Shown here piece after piece: positions 52,132 to 60,397 of a DNA stretch of 64,000 nucleotides. The notes below the pieces were generated by a model. The model ran no database searches. It saw only the letters and a program-made list of their open reading frames with translations, and was not told the DNA's origin. The stretch is taken from the NCBI RefSeq assembly GCF_028595325.1, contig NZ_JAQQXR010000005.1, positions 248,001 to 312,000 on the forward strand. Direction: 5' to 3'. This stretch comes from Janthinobacterium fluminis. GTDB taxonomy: Bacteria > Pseudomonadota > Gammaproteobacteria > Burkholderiales > Burkholderiaceae_D. The position numbers and the translations under genes were made by a program. Each line of letters begins with the position of its first letter. Position 1 is the stretch's first letter.

Positions 52132-53364
52132 ATGGATAATATTTCTCACTCAGTCATCGGCCTGGGCGTGGGCGAATTGCTGCAGCGTAGCCTGCCGCAG
52201 GAAGTCGACGCCGCCCGGCAAACCACCCGCCGCCGCCTGCTGCTGTTCTCGTGCTGGTTCGCCAGCAATATGCCGGACCTCGACCTGTTTTTGACGCGCC
52301 TGCTGCCCCGGCCGCTGGGTTATCTGCTGCACCACCGCGGCCACACCCACACGCTGCTGTTCGCGTTGCCGCAGGCGCTCCTGCTGCTGGCGCTGGTCTG
52401 GCTGCTGTGGCCGGCCGCGCGCCGGCTGCTCAAGACGAGCGCCAGCGCCCGCGCCGGCCTGGGCGCGGCGCTGGTGCTGGGCCTGCTGCTGCACCTGCTG
52501 ATGGACTCCTTGAATTCCTATGGCATCCACCCCTTCTATCCGCTCGACGCGCGCTGGTTCTACGGCGACATGGTGTTCATCGTCGAACCGCTGTTCTGGA
52601 CCGCGTTCGGCGTGCCGCTGGCGCTGGCGATCGCGCGCCCGGCGCTGCGCGCCCTGGTGTTGCTGGCGCTGTGCGGCGCGCTGGGCTTCTTCGCGGTGCG
52701 CGGCTTCCTCGCATGGGGCGCGGTCGCCGCCCTGCTCGCCATCGGCGCCGGCGTAGGCGCGCTGGCGCTGCGTGCCGGTGCCCACAGCCGCGCCGCGCTG
52801 GCGCTGGCCGCCGTCTTGTGCCTGGGCTTCATCGGCTTGCAGGGCGCCGCCTCGGCGCTGGGCAAGCGCGACGTCCGCGCCGCACTGCGGCAGGCCGATC
52901 CGGCCAGCGAGGTGCTCGACGTGTCGATGACGGCTTACCCCTCGCATCCGCTGTGCTGGAGCTTCGTCGCCGTCGAACGTAATGAGGGCGCCGACCGCTA
53001 CCGTCTGCGCAAGGGCGTGCTGAGCCTGGTTCCAGGCTGGCTGAAGCCGGACGCGTGTCCTGCGGGCATGGCGCAGCCGCTGCCGCGCCGCGCGCTGACG
53101 GCGGGCATCGCCATCGAGCTGGAGTACAGCGGCGGCTTGGCGGCGCTGCGTCGGCTGCGCCAGGACAATTGCCATGTCGAGGCGTGGTTGCGCTTCGCCC
53201 GCGCCCCGGCGGTCGATGGCGCAGCCGCGTCCGACCTGCGTTTCGGCGCCGGCTTGACGGGCAATTTCAGCACCCTGGACCTGGAACAGGCGGCGCACCG
53301 CGATTGTCCGCAGCAGGTGCCCGGCTGGGCGTTTCCGCGCGCGGACCTGCTGACGCCGCCATGA
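52132..53364 (+). CDS. YdjM-like membrane-bound putative metal-dependent hydrolase
   Basis: 410-aa inner-membrane protein. The N-terminal part has HSVIGLGVGELLQ, NMPDLDLFL and HHRGHTHTLLF, the His/Asp pattern of the YdjM/DUF457 family, and LLLHLLMDSLNSYGIHPFYP. Several TMs follow to about residue 240, then a soluble C-terminal domain. E. coli YdjM is LexA-regulated; no clear LexA box was seen here. ATG at 52132 is preferred over a TTG two codons upstream. The enzymatic activity of the family is not shown. Confidence 0.82.
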   Translation: MDNISHSVIGLGVGELLQRSLPQEVDAARQTTRRRLLLFSCWFASNMPDLDLFLTRLLPRPLGYLLHHRGHTHTLLFALPQALLLLALVWLLWPAARRLLKTSASARAGLGAALVLGLLLHLLMDSLNSYGIHPFYPLDARWFYGDMVFIVEPLFWTAFGVPLALAIARPALRALVLLALCGALGFFAVRGFLAWGAVAALLAIGAGVGALALRAGAHSRAALALAAVLCLGFIGLQGAASALGKRDVRAALRQADPASEVLDVSMTAYPSHPLCWSFVAVERNEGADRYRLRKGVLSLVPGWLKPDACPAGMAQPLPRRALTAGIAIELEYSGGLAALRRLRQDNCHVEAWLRFARAPAVDGAAASDLRFGAGLTGNFSTLDLEQAAHRDCPQQVPGWAFPRADLLTPP

Positions 53365-53465
53365 GAAGCGCCATATCCAAGGTGAACGAAAGGTAAGCGG
53401 GCCGTATTGCCGGCGCGTTTGCGCCAGACGGCATCGGCCCAGGCGGCCTGCCGCTACACTGGCGC

Positions 53466-54551
53466 ATGGCCACGCCACCCGACGACTACGACACGCCCTG
53501 GAAGAATGCCGTCACGCGGTATTTTTCCACGTTCATGGCATTCTATTTCCCGGCGGCCCATGCGCAAATCGACTGGTCGCAGGCGCCCGTGTTCCTTGAG
53601 CAGGAAATGGCGCAATTGGCGCGCGGCGCGGCCCTGGGCAAGCGCGTGCTCGACAAACTGGTGCAGGTGGTTTTGCGCGACGGTGCGCAGCAATGGGTCT
53701 TGTTGCATCTGGAGTTGCAGGGCAGACGGGAGAGCGGCTTCGCCGAACGCATGTTCACCTACAACTACCGCATCTGGGACCGCTACCGCCGGCCTGTCGC
53801 CAGCCTGGCCTTGCTGGCCGATGCCAGCCCCGGCTGGAAGCCCGGCGCTTTCGGATACAGCCTGCTGGGCAGCCGGATGCAACTGGACTTCCCGGTGGCC
53901 AAGCTGAGCGACTATGCGCAGCGCTTCGACGCCCTGCTGCAAGACGACAATCCTTTTGCCACGCTGACCGCCGCGCATTTGTTGACGCGCAAAACCAAGG
54001 GAAATCATAGCCGGCGCGGCGCGGAAAAGCGGCGCCTCGCGATGCTGCTGTTGCAGCGGAATTGGGACGAACAACGTATCATGGACTTCATCGATGTCAT
54101 AGACTGGATGATGCGTTTGCCGGCCGAGTTGGATTGCGGGCTGTGGAGCGACATCCGGGCAATGAAAAGGAGTAATGCGATGCCTTACATGAGTATGCTG
54201 AAACGTATGTTGCTGGACGAGTGCAAGCAGGAAGCTCGCCAGGAAGTTCGCCAGGAAATGCAGCAGGAAATTCGCCAGGAAATTCGGCAAGAAATGCGGC
54301 AGGAAATTCGGCAAGAAATGCGCCAGGAAATTCGGCAAGAAATGCGGCAGGAGATTCCCCAGGAAGTTCGGCAGGAAGCCCGCCAGGAAGGCCGCCAAAG
54401 CATTCTTGCCATACAGATGGAGGAGCGCTTCGGGCCTTTGCCGGACGAGGTGCGTGAACGCCTTGCCATGGCCAGCGACGAACAGATGGGCCGTTGGGCC
54501 AAGTCCTTGCTGCATGCGCCCACCCTGGACGAGGTCTTCCGCCGCCATTAA
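53466..54551 (+). CDS. Rpn-type PD-(D/E)XK nuclease/transposase-like protein with tandem QExR repeat
   Basis: 361 aa. The N-terminal half resembles Rpn/Transposase_31-type PDDEXK proteins: WVLLHLELQGRRESGFAERM followed by FTYNYRIWDRYRRPV, where Glu and Gln of LELQ would be active-site residues. Residues 255-310 consist of 14 copies of a 4-residue unit (QEIR, QEMR, QEVR, QEAR), encoded by a 12-nt tandem repeat. A conserved short C-terminus (MEERFGPLPDEVRERL, DEVFRRH) follows. Such proteins promote RecA-independent recombination or derive from transposons. Repeat units can change copy number without a frameshift. Confidence 0.75.
   Translation: MATPPDDYDTPWKNAVTRYFSTFMAFYFPAAHAQIDWSQAPVFLEQEMAQLARGAALGKRVLDKLVQVVLRDGAQQWVLLHLELQGRRESGFAERMFTYNYRIWDRYRRPVASLALLADASPGWKPGAFGYSLLGSRMQLDFPVAKLSDYAQRFDALLQDDNPFATLTAAHLLTRKTKGNHSRRGAEKRRLAMLLLQRNWDEQRIMDFIDVIDWMMRLPAELDCGLWSDIRAMKRSNAMPYMSMLKRMLLDECKQEARQEVRQEMQQEIRQEIRQEMRQEIRQEMRQEIRQEMRQEIPQEVRQEARQEGRQSILAIQMEERFGPLPDEVRERLAMASDEQMGRWAKSLLHAPTLDEVFRRH
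54228..54395 (+). repeat. 12-nt tandem repeat, 14 units, coding for QExR
   Basis: Units such as CAGGAAATTCGC and CAAGAAATGCGG follow one another without gaps for 168 bases. Central units are most alike and form a 24-nt higher-order repeat (QEIR-QEMR); edge units have drifted (QEAR, QEGR). Predicted protein is a long charged helix or coiled coil. Confidence 0.92.
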
Positions 54552-54634
54552 ACGGCGGCCAAAGGCGATCGCTCCCGCGCGCCGGCGCGGGCAGGGGCGG
54601 TGCGTGTGCGACAATCGCGGCCACGACATTGTGC

Positions 54635-56401
54635 ATGAACGGAACCAGAGTGGAAGAACAACACGCATTACCTTATCTGCGCGAGACGCTGCTGTTTCTC
54701 GCGCTGGCCGGCATTTTCATTCCCTTGCTGCAGCGGCTGCGCGTCAACCAGGTGCTGGGCTTCCTCGCCGTGGGCGCGCTGTTCGGCCCCTTCGGCTTCG
54801 GTCTATGGGCGCCCAGCCAGCCGTGGTTGGGCCATTTCACCTTCATGCGCGTGGAGCAGGTGTCCGGCCTGGCCGAGCTGGGCGTGATGTTCCTGATGTT
54901 CATGATCGGCCTGGAACTGTCGACCGAGCGCCTGTGGTCGCTGCGGCGCTGGGTCTTCGGCGCCGGCGTTGCCCAGGTCGGCATCTGCGCCACGCTGCTG
55001 GGCGGCCTCGGCTATCTGTTCGGCCTGAGCCTGGAGGCCGCCATCGTGCTCGGCTGCGTGCTGTCGCTGTCGTCGACGGCCGTCGTCATGCAATTGCTCA
55101 ACGAGCGGCGCGCCCTGCACACGCCGGCCGGCCAAGCCGCCTTCTCCATCCTGATGCTGCAGGATCTGGCCGTGGTGCCGCTGTTCATCCTGATCGGCGT
55201 GCTGGCCGGCGGCGACAGCGCGGGCCTGGGCTACCTGCTGGGCTTTACGCTGCTCAAGTCGGCCGGCGCCATCGTCCTGATCTACCTGCTGGGGCGGCGC
55301 GTGATCCGGCCCCTGTTCCAGTTCTTCGTCAAACAGCGCCAGCCGGACGTGTTCATGGCGCTCACGCTGCTGAGTACGCTTGGCATCGCCGGCTTGACGG
55401 CCGCCGCCGGCCTGTCGATGGCGCTGGGCGCGCTGCTGGCCGGCCTGCTGCTGGCCGAAACGGAATTCCGCCACGAAGTCGAGGTGACCATCGAACCGTT
55501 CAAGGGCTTGCTGATGGGCCTGTTCTTCATGTCGGTGGGCATGCAGATCGACGTGCGCGACATCGTCCGCCAGCCGCTGCTGATTCCACTGGCCGTGCTG
55601 ACGCTGTTCGCCATCAAGACGGCCGTCATCGGCACCATCTTCCGCATCGGCGGCTTCCACTGGGGCCGCGCGCTGGAGTCGGGCGTGCTGCTGGGGCAGG
55701 GCGGCGAATTCGCCTTCATCGTCGTCGCCTACGCGCTGAGCACCAAGCTGATCGCCGCGCCGGTGGCGCAGTTCCTCATGCTGGTGGTGGGGCTGAGCCT
55801 GTTTGCGACGCCGGCGCTGGCCAAGGCCGGCATCGCCTTCGGCAACTGGTGGGAGCGGCGCCACCGCCAGCAGGTGGGCGACCTCGACGGCGATGCGGCG
55901 GCGCCGGCTGGCAGCCGCATCATCATCGCCGGCTTCGGCCGCATCGGCCAGATGGTGGCGAAGATATTGCAGGAGCAGGGCGTGCCGTATGTGGCGGTGG
56001 AGAACGACGCGCGCCTCGTCACGCGGCTGCACCCGCGCGGCTTCCCCGTGTACTTCGGCGACGCCTCGCGCGCCGAGCTGCTGCACAAGGTCCACGCCGA
56101 CCAGGCCGCGGCCGTGGTGCTGACGATGGACCACCCGGCCTCGGTGCTGCACGCCGTCAAGTCGATCCGCCGCGAGTGTCCGCACCTGCCGGTGTACGCG
56201 CGGGCGCGCGATGAAAAACATGCGGCCGCGCTGATGCACGCCGGCGCCACGCTGGTCGTGCCGGAGGCCCTCGAATCGGGCCTGCAACTGTCGGCGACGG
56301 TGCTGCAGCGGCTCGGCTTCGACGAGGCGCGCGCTTTCGAGCTGGTCAACGACGAGCGCGAACTGCGCAACGCCGGCCTGCGCGGCGAAGCGCAGCTCTA
56401 G
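54635..56401 (+). CDS. KefB/KefC-type monovalent cation:proton antiporter (CPA2)
   Basis: About 588 aa. Twelve or so TMs starting LRETLLFLALAGIFIPLLQR, with GLELSTERLW, SLSSTAVVMQLLNE and GALLAGLLLAETEFRHEVE, all CPA2 signatures. The C-terminal RCK_N domain binds nucleotide: RIIIAGFGRIGQMVAKILQ and VYFGDASRAELLHKV. Likely K+ efflux coupled to proton uptake under stress. No KefF/G ancillary gene. ATG at 54635 or GTG at 54650 are both possible starts. It is followed 27 bases later by a K+ channel gene. Confidence 0.9.
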   Translation: MNGTRVEEQHALPYLRETLLFLALAGIFIPLLQRLRVNQVLGFLAVGALFGPFGFGLWAPSQPWLGHFTFMRVEQVSGLAELGVMFLMFMIGLELSTERLWSLRRWVFGAGVAQVGICATLLGGLGYLFGLSLEAAIVLGCVLSLSSTAVVMQLLNERRALHTPAGQAAFSILMLQDLAVVPLFILIGVLAGGDSAGLGYLLGFTLLKSAGAIVLIYLLGRRVIRPLFQFFVKQRQPDVFMALTLLSTLGIAGLTAAAGLSMALGALLAGLLLAETEFRHEVEVTIEPFKGLLMGLFFMSVGMQIDVRDIVRQPLLIPLAVLTLFAIKTAVIGTIFRIGGFHWGRALESGVLLGQGGEFAFIVVAYALSTKLIAAPVAQFLMLVVGLSLFATPALAKAGIAFGNWWERRHRQQVGDLDGDAAAPAGSRIIIAGFGRIGQMVAKILQEQGVPYVAVENDARLVTRLHPRGFPVYFGDASRAELLHKVHADQAAAVVLTMDHPASVLHAVKSIRRECPHLPVYARARDEKHAAALMHAGATLVVPEALESGLQLSATVLQRLGFDEARAFELVNDERELRNAGLRGEAQL

Positions 56402-56428
56402 TATCCGTGCTGCCTATACAATGGCGGC

Positions 56429-57331
56429 ATGACTGCTTCCTCTTCCCTGCCGCCGGCCGACGCCCGGCGCCGTCCGCCGGCCGCCGCCGCGCTGCCATTC
56501 GGCAAGCCGGAGCGCGGCCCGCGCGAGCGCCTCTACACCATCATTTTCGAGGCCGACACGCGCGCCGGCCGGCTGTTCGATCTGAGCCTGATTGCCGCCA
56601 TCGTGCTCAGCGTGACGGTCGTCGTGCTGACCAGCGTGGCGCCGGTCGCCGCCCGCTGGGGCAGGGAACTGGTGGCCCTCGAATGGTTCTTCACCGGCCT
56701 GTTCAGCGTCGAATATGCGGCGCGGCTGTACTGCGTCAAGCGGCCGCTGCGTTACGCGCGCAGCTTCTTTGGCGTCATTGACCTGCTGGCCATCGTGCCC
56801 ACCTACATCGGCCTGGTCTTCCCCGGCGCCCACGTGCTGATCGACGTGCGCATCCTGCGCCTGCTGCGCATGTTCCGCATCCTCAAGCTGACCTCGTATG
56901 TGCACGAATACGGCATGCTGGGCCGCGCCCTCGTCGCCAGCCGGCGCAAGATCCTGATCTTCCTGTCCGTCGTCATGATGGTGGTGTTCCTGCTGGGCAC
57001 TGTCATGTACGCCGTCGAAGGCCCCGAGCATGGCTTCACCAGCATCCCGACGGCCGTCTACTGGGCCATCAGCACGGTGACGACGGTCGGCTTTGGCGAC
57101 CTGACGCCGAAAACCGACCTGGGGCGCGCCGTCGCCTCGCTGATGATGCTGCTGGGCTGGGGCATTTTGGCCGTGCCGACCGGCATCATCAGCGCGGAAA
57201 TGACGGCCCAGCGCGGCCTCGGCATGCCGACCACGCGCACCTGCTCCGAATGCCTGAGCGAGGGCCACGAGGCCGGCGCCGACTATTGCAAACACTGCGG
57301 CGCCGCGCTGCCGCCGTATATCTACGACTAG
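56429..57331 (+). CDS. Voltage-gated-type K+ channel with C-terminal zinc ribbon
   Basis: 300 aa. Six TMs: S4-like VDVRI-LRLLRMFRILKLTS with regular Arg, pore helix and filter TVTTVGFGDLTP, then S6. After S6 comes a short tail with CSECLSEGHEAGADYCKHCG, two CxxC pairs that form a zinc ribbon, not typical of KvAP/Kch-type bacterial channels. The N-terminus is Pro/Ala-rich and cytosolic. It follows a KefB/C-type antiporter by 27 bases, so a joint K+ homeostasis unit is likely. The zinc ribbon may sense metal or redox state; this is inference. Confidence 0.88.
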   Translation: MTASSSLPPADARRRPPAAAALPFGKPERGPRERLYTIIFEADTRAGRLFDLSLIAAIVLSVTVVVLTSVAPVAARWGRELVALEWFFTGLFSVEYAARLYCVKRPLRYARSFFGVIDLLAIVPTYIGLVFPGAHVLIDVRILRLLRMFRILKLTSYVHEYGMLGRALVASRRKILIFLSVVMMVVFLLGTVMYAVEGPEHGFTSIPTAVYWAISTVTTVGFGDLTPKTDLGRAVASLMMLLGWGILAVPTGIISAEMTAQRGLGMPTTRTCSECLSEGHEAGADYCKHCGAALPPYIYD

Positions 57332-57378
57332 CGGCGGCGAAAACGCTTGATGGGCGGGCGGCGCAAGCGTCGAGAGCG

Positions 57379-58374
57379 TCAGCGCGCCGGCGGCAGTTTG
57401 ATGACCGCGCCGCGGAAGGTTTGCCGCGCTTCCGGTAAATCCTTGCATGCCTCGCCGCCGTCGTCGCTGAGAATCTGCACTGTGTCGCTGCCGGGAATGG
57501 CGAACAGGGCTTCCGGGCGCAGCGTCTTGAAGTCATGCGCGAGGCGCACGGCGGCGTCGTTGCGCTGCCCCGACCAGCGATACAGCGCGAAGCTGCCGCT
57601 GTCCCCGGTGGGGCCGGCGACAATCAGATACGCCGTCCCCACCAGCTCGATGCTGCGCACGCCGCGTCCGCCCAGGTCGAGTTCGATGGGGCTGCCGAAC
57701 TTGGCCCGTTTGCCGCCGTTTTCGACCAGCTCGGCCGGATTCTGCAGCGGCAGCAACAGGGCCTTGCCGTGCAGCAGGGGGCTGCGCAGGCCAATCAGCA
57801 ACTGCCCCTGCGGCGCGGCGGCCAGCCCCTCGATGTTCAATCCGCCGGGTTGCGTCGGCGTCTCCGGCGCTTCCGGCGCCCGCTCTGCCGCGGCCGCCAG
57901 CCTGAGACGGGCGAAACCGGCCTCCGACTTCATGTCCGCCAATAAGTTCGTGTAGGCCGTTCCCAGCAGCTCGGGGGGCGCCAATCCGTCGCCCAGATCG
58001 CTGGCGAAGAAGCGCCAGCGGCGCTCCTGCACCTCGCCCGAGGCATTGCGCCCGTGCGAAGAAATCCAGTAAATGCGCTGGCCGAGGATGGCGGCGCCTT
58101 CCAGGTCGGACTCCTTTTTCTCCTTGGTGCCGAGAAATTTCCAGGCATCGACCTTGTCTTGGGCCTCGGCCACGTCGCGCCGGTAAATCTTCAGCGTATT
58201 GCGCTCGTCGTTGGCGACGATGAAGCGGTCCGGCCCCAGCGCGACGGCGGCCGAGGCGTCGCATAGACCGTGGTAAACGAAGGGCTGTTGCGCGTGCAAC
58301 TGCGGCGCGGCGGCGAGCACGGCGGCCGAGGCCAGGACGCGCAGGGTAGACGATAGCGGGAAAGTCATGTGCAT
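57379..58374 (-). CDS. Exported DUF3616 protein
   Basis: 331 aa with signal peptide (TLRVLASAAVLAAAPQLHA). DUF3616 features: YHGLCDASAAVALGPDRFIV, NDERNTLKIYRRD, DLEGAAILGQRIYWISSHGR and IEGLAAAPQGQLLIGLRSPL, a likely beta-propeller. The C-terminal SDDGGEACKDL holds one of few Cys. Function unknown; relatives are often near phytase- or phosphodiesterase-like proteins. GGAG lies 6-9 bases before the ATG. Confidence 0.82.
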   Translation of the reverse strand: MHMTFPLSSTLRVLASAAVLAAAPQLHAQQPFVYHGLCDASAAVALGPDRFIVANDERNTLKIYRRDVAEAQDKVDAWKFLGTKEKKESDLEGAAILGQRIYWISSHGRNASGEVQERRWRFFASDLGDGLAPPELLGTAYTNLLADMKSEAGFARLRLAAAAERAPEAPETPTQPGGLNIEGLAAAPQGQLLIGLRSPLLHGKALLLPLQNPAELVENGGKRAKFGSPIELDLGGRGVRSIELVGTAYLIVAGPTGDSGSFALYRWSGQRNDAAVRLAHDFKTLRPEALFAIPGSDTVQILSDDGGEACKDLPEARQTFRGAVIKLPPAR

Positions 58375-58496
58375 AGTAGGACTCCAGTGGCGCCAGCGCC
58401 CGGCCGATCCCGGCGGCGGCTAAGACACGATAGTGCGAAACGGGGCTGGCGTCGACCGCTTTCTTGCGCCGGTCCGCCGCGCCCTCCTGGTGCGAC

Positions 58497-58511
58497 GCAC
58501 AAATTCAGTGC
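58497..58511. promoter_or_regulatory. NtrC-like enhancer site
   Basis: GCAC-N7-GTGC dyad (GCACAAATTCAGTGC), same half-sites and spacing as NtrC boxes. It lies 60 bases upstream of the sigma-54 element, a usual activator distance. Confidence 0.5.
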
Positions 58512-58571
58512 CGAAAAAATAGTCAGACCACCAGAAACGCCCTAAAACCTGCCGCTGCCGCCCCGCCGGGC

Positions 58572-58587
58572 TGGCACAACAATTGCT
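58572..58587 (+). promoter_or_regulatory. Sigma-54 (RpoN) promoter of the nitrate-type ABC genes
   Basis: TGGCAC-N5-TTGCT, a perfect match to the -24/-12 consensus with correct spacing, 85 bases before the permease ATG. It points to nitrogen-limitation control. Confidence 0.8.
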
Positions 58588-58671
58588 GCAGAAGCGGTAG
58601 TTGGAGAGGCTAAAAATCCGCGGGCCTACGCCGCTTCGATCAAGATCACAGCCTGATAAAGGGAGGGCGCG

Positions 58672-59586
58672 ATGAGTGCAGTCATGGATAATCTGAAGGG
58701 AGCGCTGCCGCTGGCCGACCCGGCATTAAAAGGCATGGACAAGCCGCTGCGCAGCGAGCGGCTGGCGGCGCGCGGCTACGTGTTGAGCACGGGGCAATCG
58801 CGGCTGCGTCCCTATGTCCTCACTTACCTGCCACCGCTGCTGGGGCTGGCCCTGCTGCTGCTCGTGTGGCACGTCGTCGCCGCGAAAAATAGCAACTTCC
58901 CCGGCCCCTGGCTGACCTGGCAGGAGGCCGTCAAACTGTTCGCCGACCCCTTCCACCGCCAGGGGCCGAACGAGCAGGGCATAGGCTGGAACATCCTCGC
59001 CTCGCTGCAGCGGGTCGGGCTCGGCTTCGGCCTGGCGGCGGCCGTCGGCATCCCGCTGGGCTTCCTGACCGGCCGCTTCCGCTTCCTGGCCGGCATGTTC
59101 AATCCTATCGTCGCCCTGCTGAAGCCCGTCTCGCCGCTGGCCTGGCTGCCGATCGGCCTGCTGCTCTTCAAGGCCGCCGACCCGGCCGCGATCTGCTCCA
59201 TCTTCATCTGTTCGATCTGGCCGATACTCGTCAACACGGCCGCCGGCGTGCAGCGCGTGCCGCAGGACTACCTGAACGTGGCGCGCGTGCTGAACCTGTC
59301 GGAATGGCAGAGCACGACGAAGATACTGCTGCCCGCCGCGCTGCCGCATATGCTGACGGGCGTGCGCCAGGCTATCGGCACGGCCTGGCTGGTCATCGTA
59401 GCGGCCGAAATGCTGAGCGGCGACGTCGGAATCGGCATCGGCTTCTGGCTGTGGAACGAATGGAACAACTTGAACGTGCCGCACATCGTCATCGCTGTCG
59501 TCGTCATCGGCGCCGTCGGGCTGCTGCTGGAACTGGCGCTGGCGGCGCTGGCGAAGGCATGGACATACGAGGAAGCGGGAGGCTGA
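58672..59586 (+). CDS. nrtB: Nitrate/nitrite-type ABC transporter permease (NrtB-like)
   Basis: 304 aa, inner membrane, five to six TMs. LPPLLGLALLLLVWHVVAAK is TM1. The BPD_transp_1 domain has the EAA loop region DYLNVARVLNLSEWQSTTKI-LLPAALPHMLTG and AIGTAWLVIVAAEMLSGDVG, closest to NrtB/NasE of nitrate uptake, although sulfonate/taurine permeases are related. A sigma-54 promoter and NtrC-like site upstream back the nitrogen role. GGGAGG precedes the ATG. The ATPase gene follows after 1 nt. No binding-protein gene adjoins. Confidence 0.85.
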   Translation: MSAVMDNLKGALPLADPALKGMDKPLRSERLAARGYVLSTGQSRLRPYVLTYLPPLLGLALLLLVWHVVAAKNSNFPGPWLTWQEAVKLFADPFHRQGPNEQGIGWNILASLQRVGLGFGLAAAVGIPLGFLTGRFRFLAGMFNPIVALLKPVSPLAWLPIGLLLFKAADPAAICSIFICSIWPILVNTAAGVQRVPQDYLNVARVLNLSEWQSTTKILLPAALPHMLTGVRQAIGTAWLVIVAAEMLSGDVGIGIGFWLWNEWNNLNVPHIVIAVVVIGAVGLLLELALAALAKAWTYEEAGG

Positions 59587-59587
59587 C

Positions 59588-60394
59588 ATGCGCGCCAATA
59601 AATTCATCGACATCCAGCACACCGACATGGCGTTCCCCACCAAACAGGGGCCCTACCAGGCGCTGCGCGACATCAACCTGACCGTCTCCAAGGGCGAATT
59701 CGTCACGCTGATCGGCCACTCCGGCTGCGGCAAATCGACCCTGCTGAACCTGATCGCCGGCCTGAGCACGGCCACCGGGGGCGCGCTGATCTGCGGCGGG
59801 CGGGAAATCGCCGGGCCGTCGCCGCAGCGCGCCGTGGTCTTCCAGAACCACTCGCTGCTGCCGTGGCTGAGCTGCCACGACAACGTCCACCTGGGCGTCG
59901 AGCGCATCTTCGGCGCCACCGAAAACGCCGCGCAACTCAAGGCGCGGGCGATGGCGGCGCTGGCGCTGGTCGGCCTGACGGCGTCGGCGCGCAAGCGGCC
60001 CCACGAAATCTCGGACGGCATGAAACAGCGCGTCGGCATAGCGCGGGCCTTGGCGATGGAAGCGAAAGTGCTGCTGATGGACGAACCCTTCGGCAAGCTC
60101 GACGCGCTGACGCGGGTCCACCTGCAAGAGGCGCTGCTGCGCGTCGTCGCCGCGACCGGCTCGACGGTGGTGATGGCGACGCACGACGTCGACGAAGCCG
60201 TGCTGCTGTCGGACCGCATCGTCATGCTCGGCAACGGGCCGGCGGCGCGCATCGCCGAGATCCTGCAAGTGCGGCTGGCGCGCCCGCGCGAACGGCTGGC
60301 GCTGGCGCAAGACCCGCTGTACGCGGGCTACCGCAGCAGCGTGCTCGACTTCCTGTACCGGCGCCAGGGGCGGCCGGAACCGGACGCCGCCTGA
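59588..60394 (+). CDS. nrtD: Nitrate/nitrite-type ABC transporter ATPase (NrtD-like)
   Basis: 268 aa. Walker A is GHSGCGKSTLLN, Q-loop VVFQNHSLLPWLSCHDNVHL, signature SDGMKQRVGIARAL, Walker B VLLMDEPFGKLDAL and H-loop MATHDVDEAVLLSDRI. The SDGMKQR signature and NHSLLPWL match nitrate transporter ATPases. It lacks the C-terminal NrtA-like domain of NrtC, so NrtD type. Second gene of the two-gene operon; a separate binding protein must come from elsewhere. Confidence 0.87.
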   Translation: MRANKFIDIQHTDMAFPTKQGPYQALRDINLTVSKGEFVTLIGHSGCGKSTLLNLIAGLSTATGGALICGGREIAGPSPQRAVVFQNHSLLPWLSCHDNVHLGVERIFGATENAAQLKARAMAALALVGLTASARKRPHEISDGMKQRVGIARALAMEAKVLLMDEPFGKLDALTRVHLQEALLRVVAATGSTVVMATHDVDEAVLLSDRIVMLGNGPAARIAEILQVRLARPRERLALAQDPLYAGYRSSVLDFLYRRQGRPEPDAA

Positions 60395-60397
60395 GCC

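Noticed and set aside
54228..54395. Regular short repeats considered as CRISPR
   Set aside because: Units are 12 nt, contiguous and without spacers, and lie in frame inside a gene; they are a protein-coding tandem repeat.
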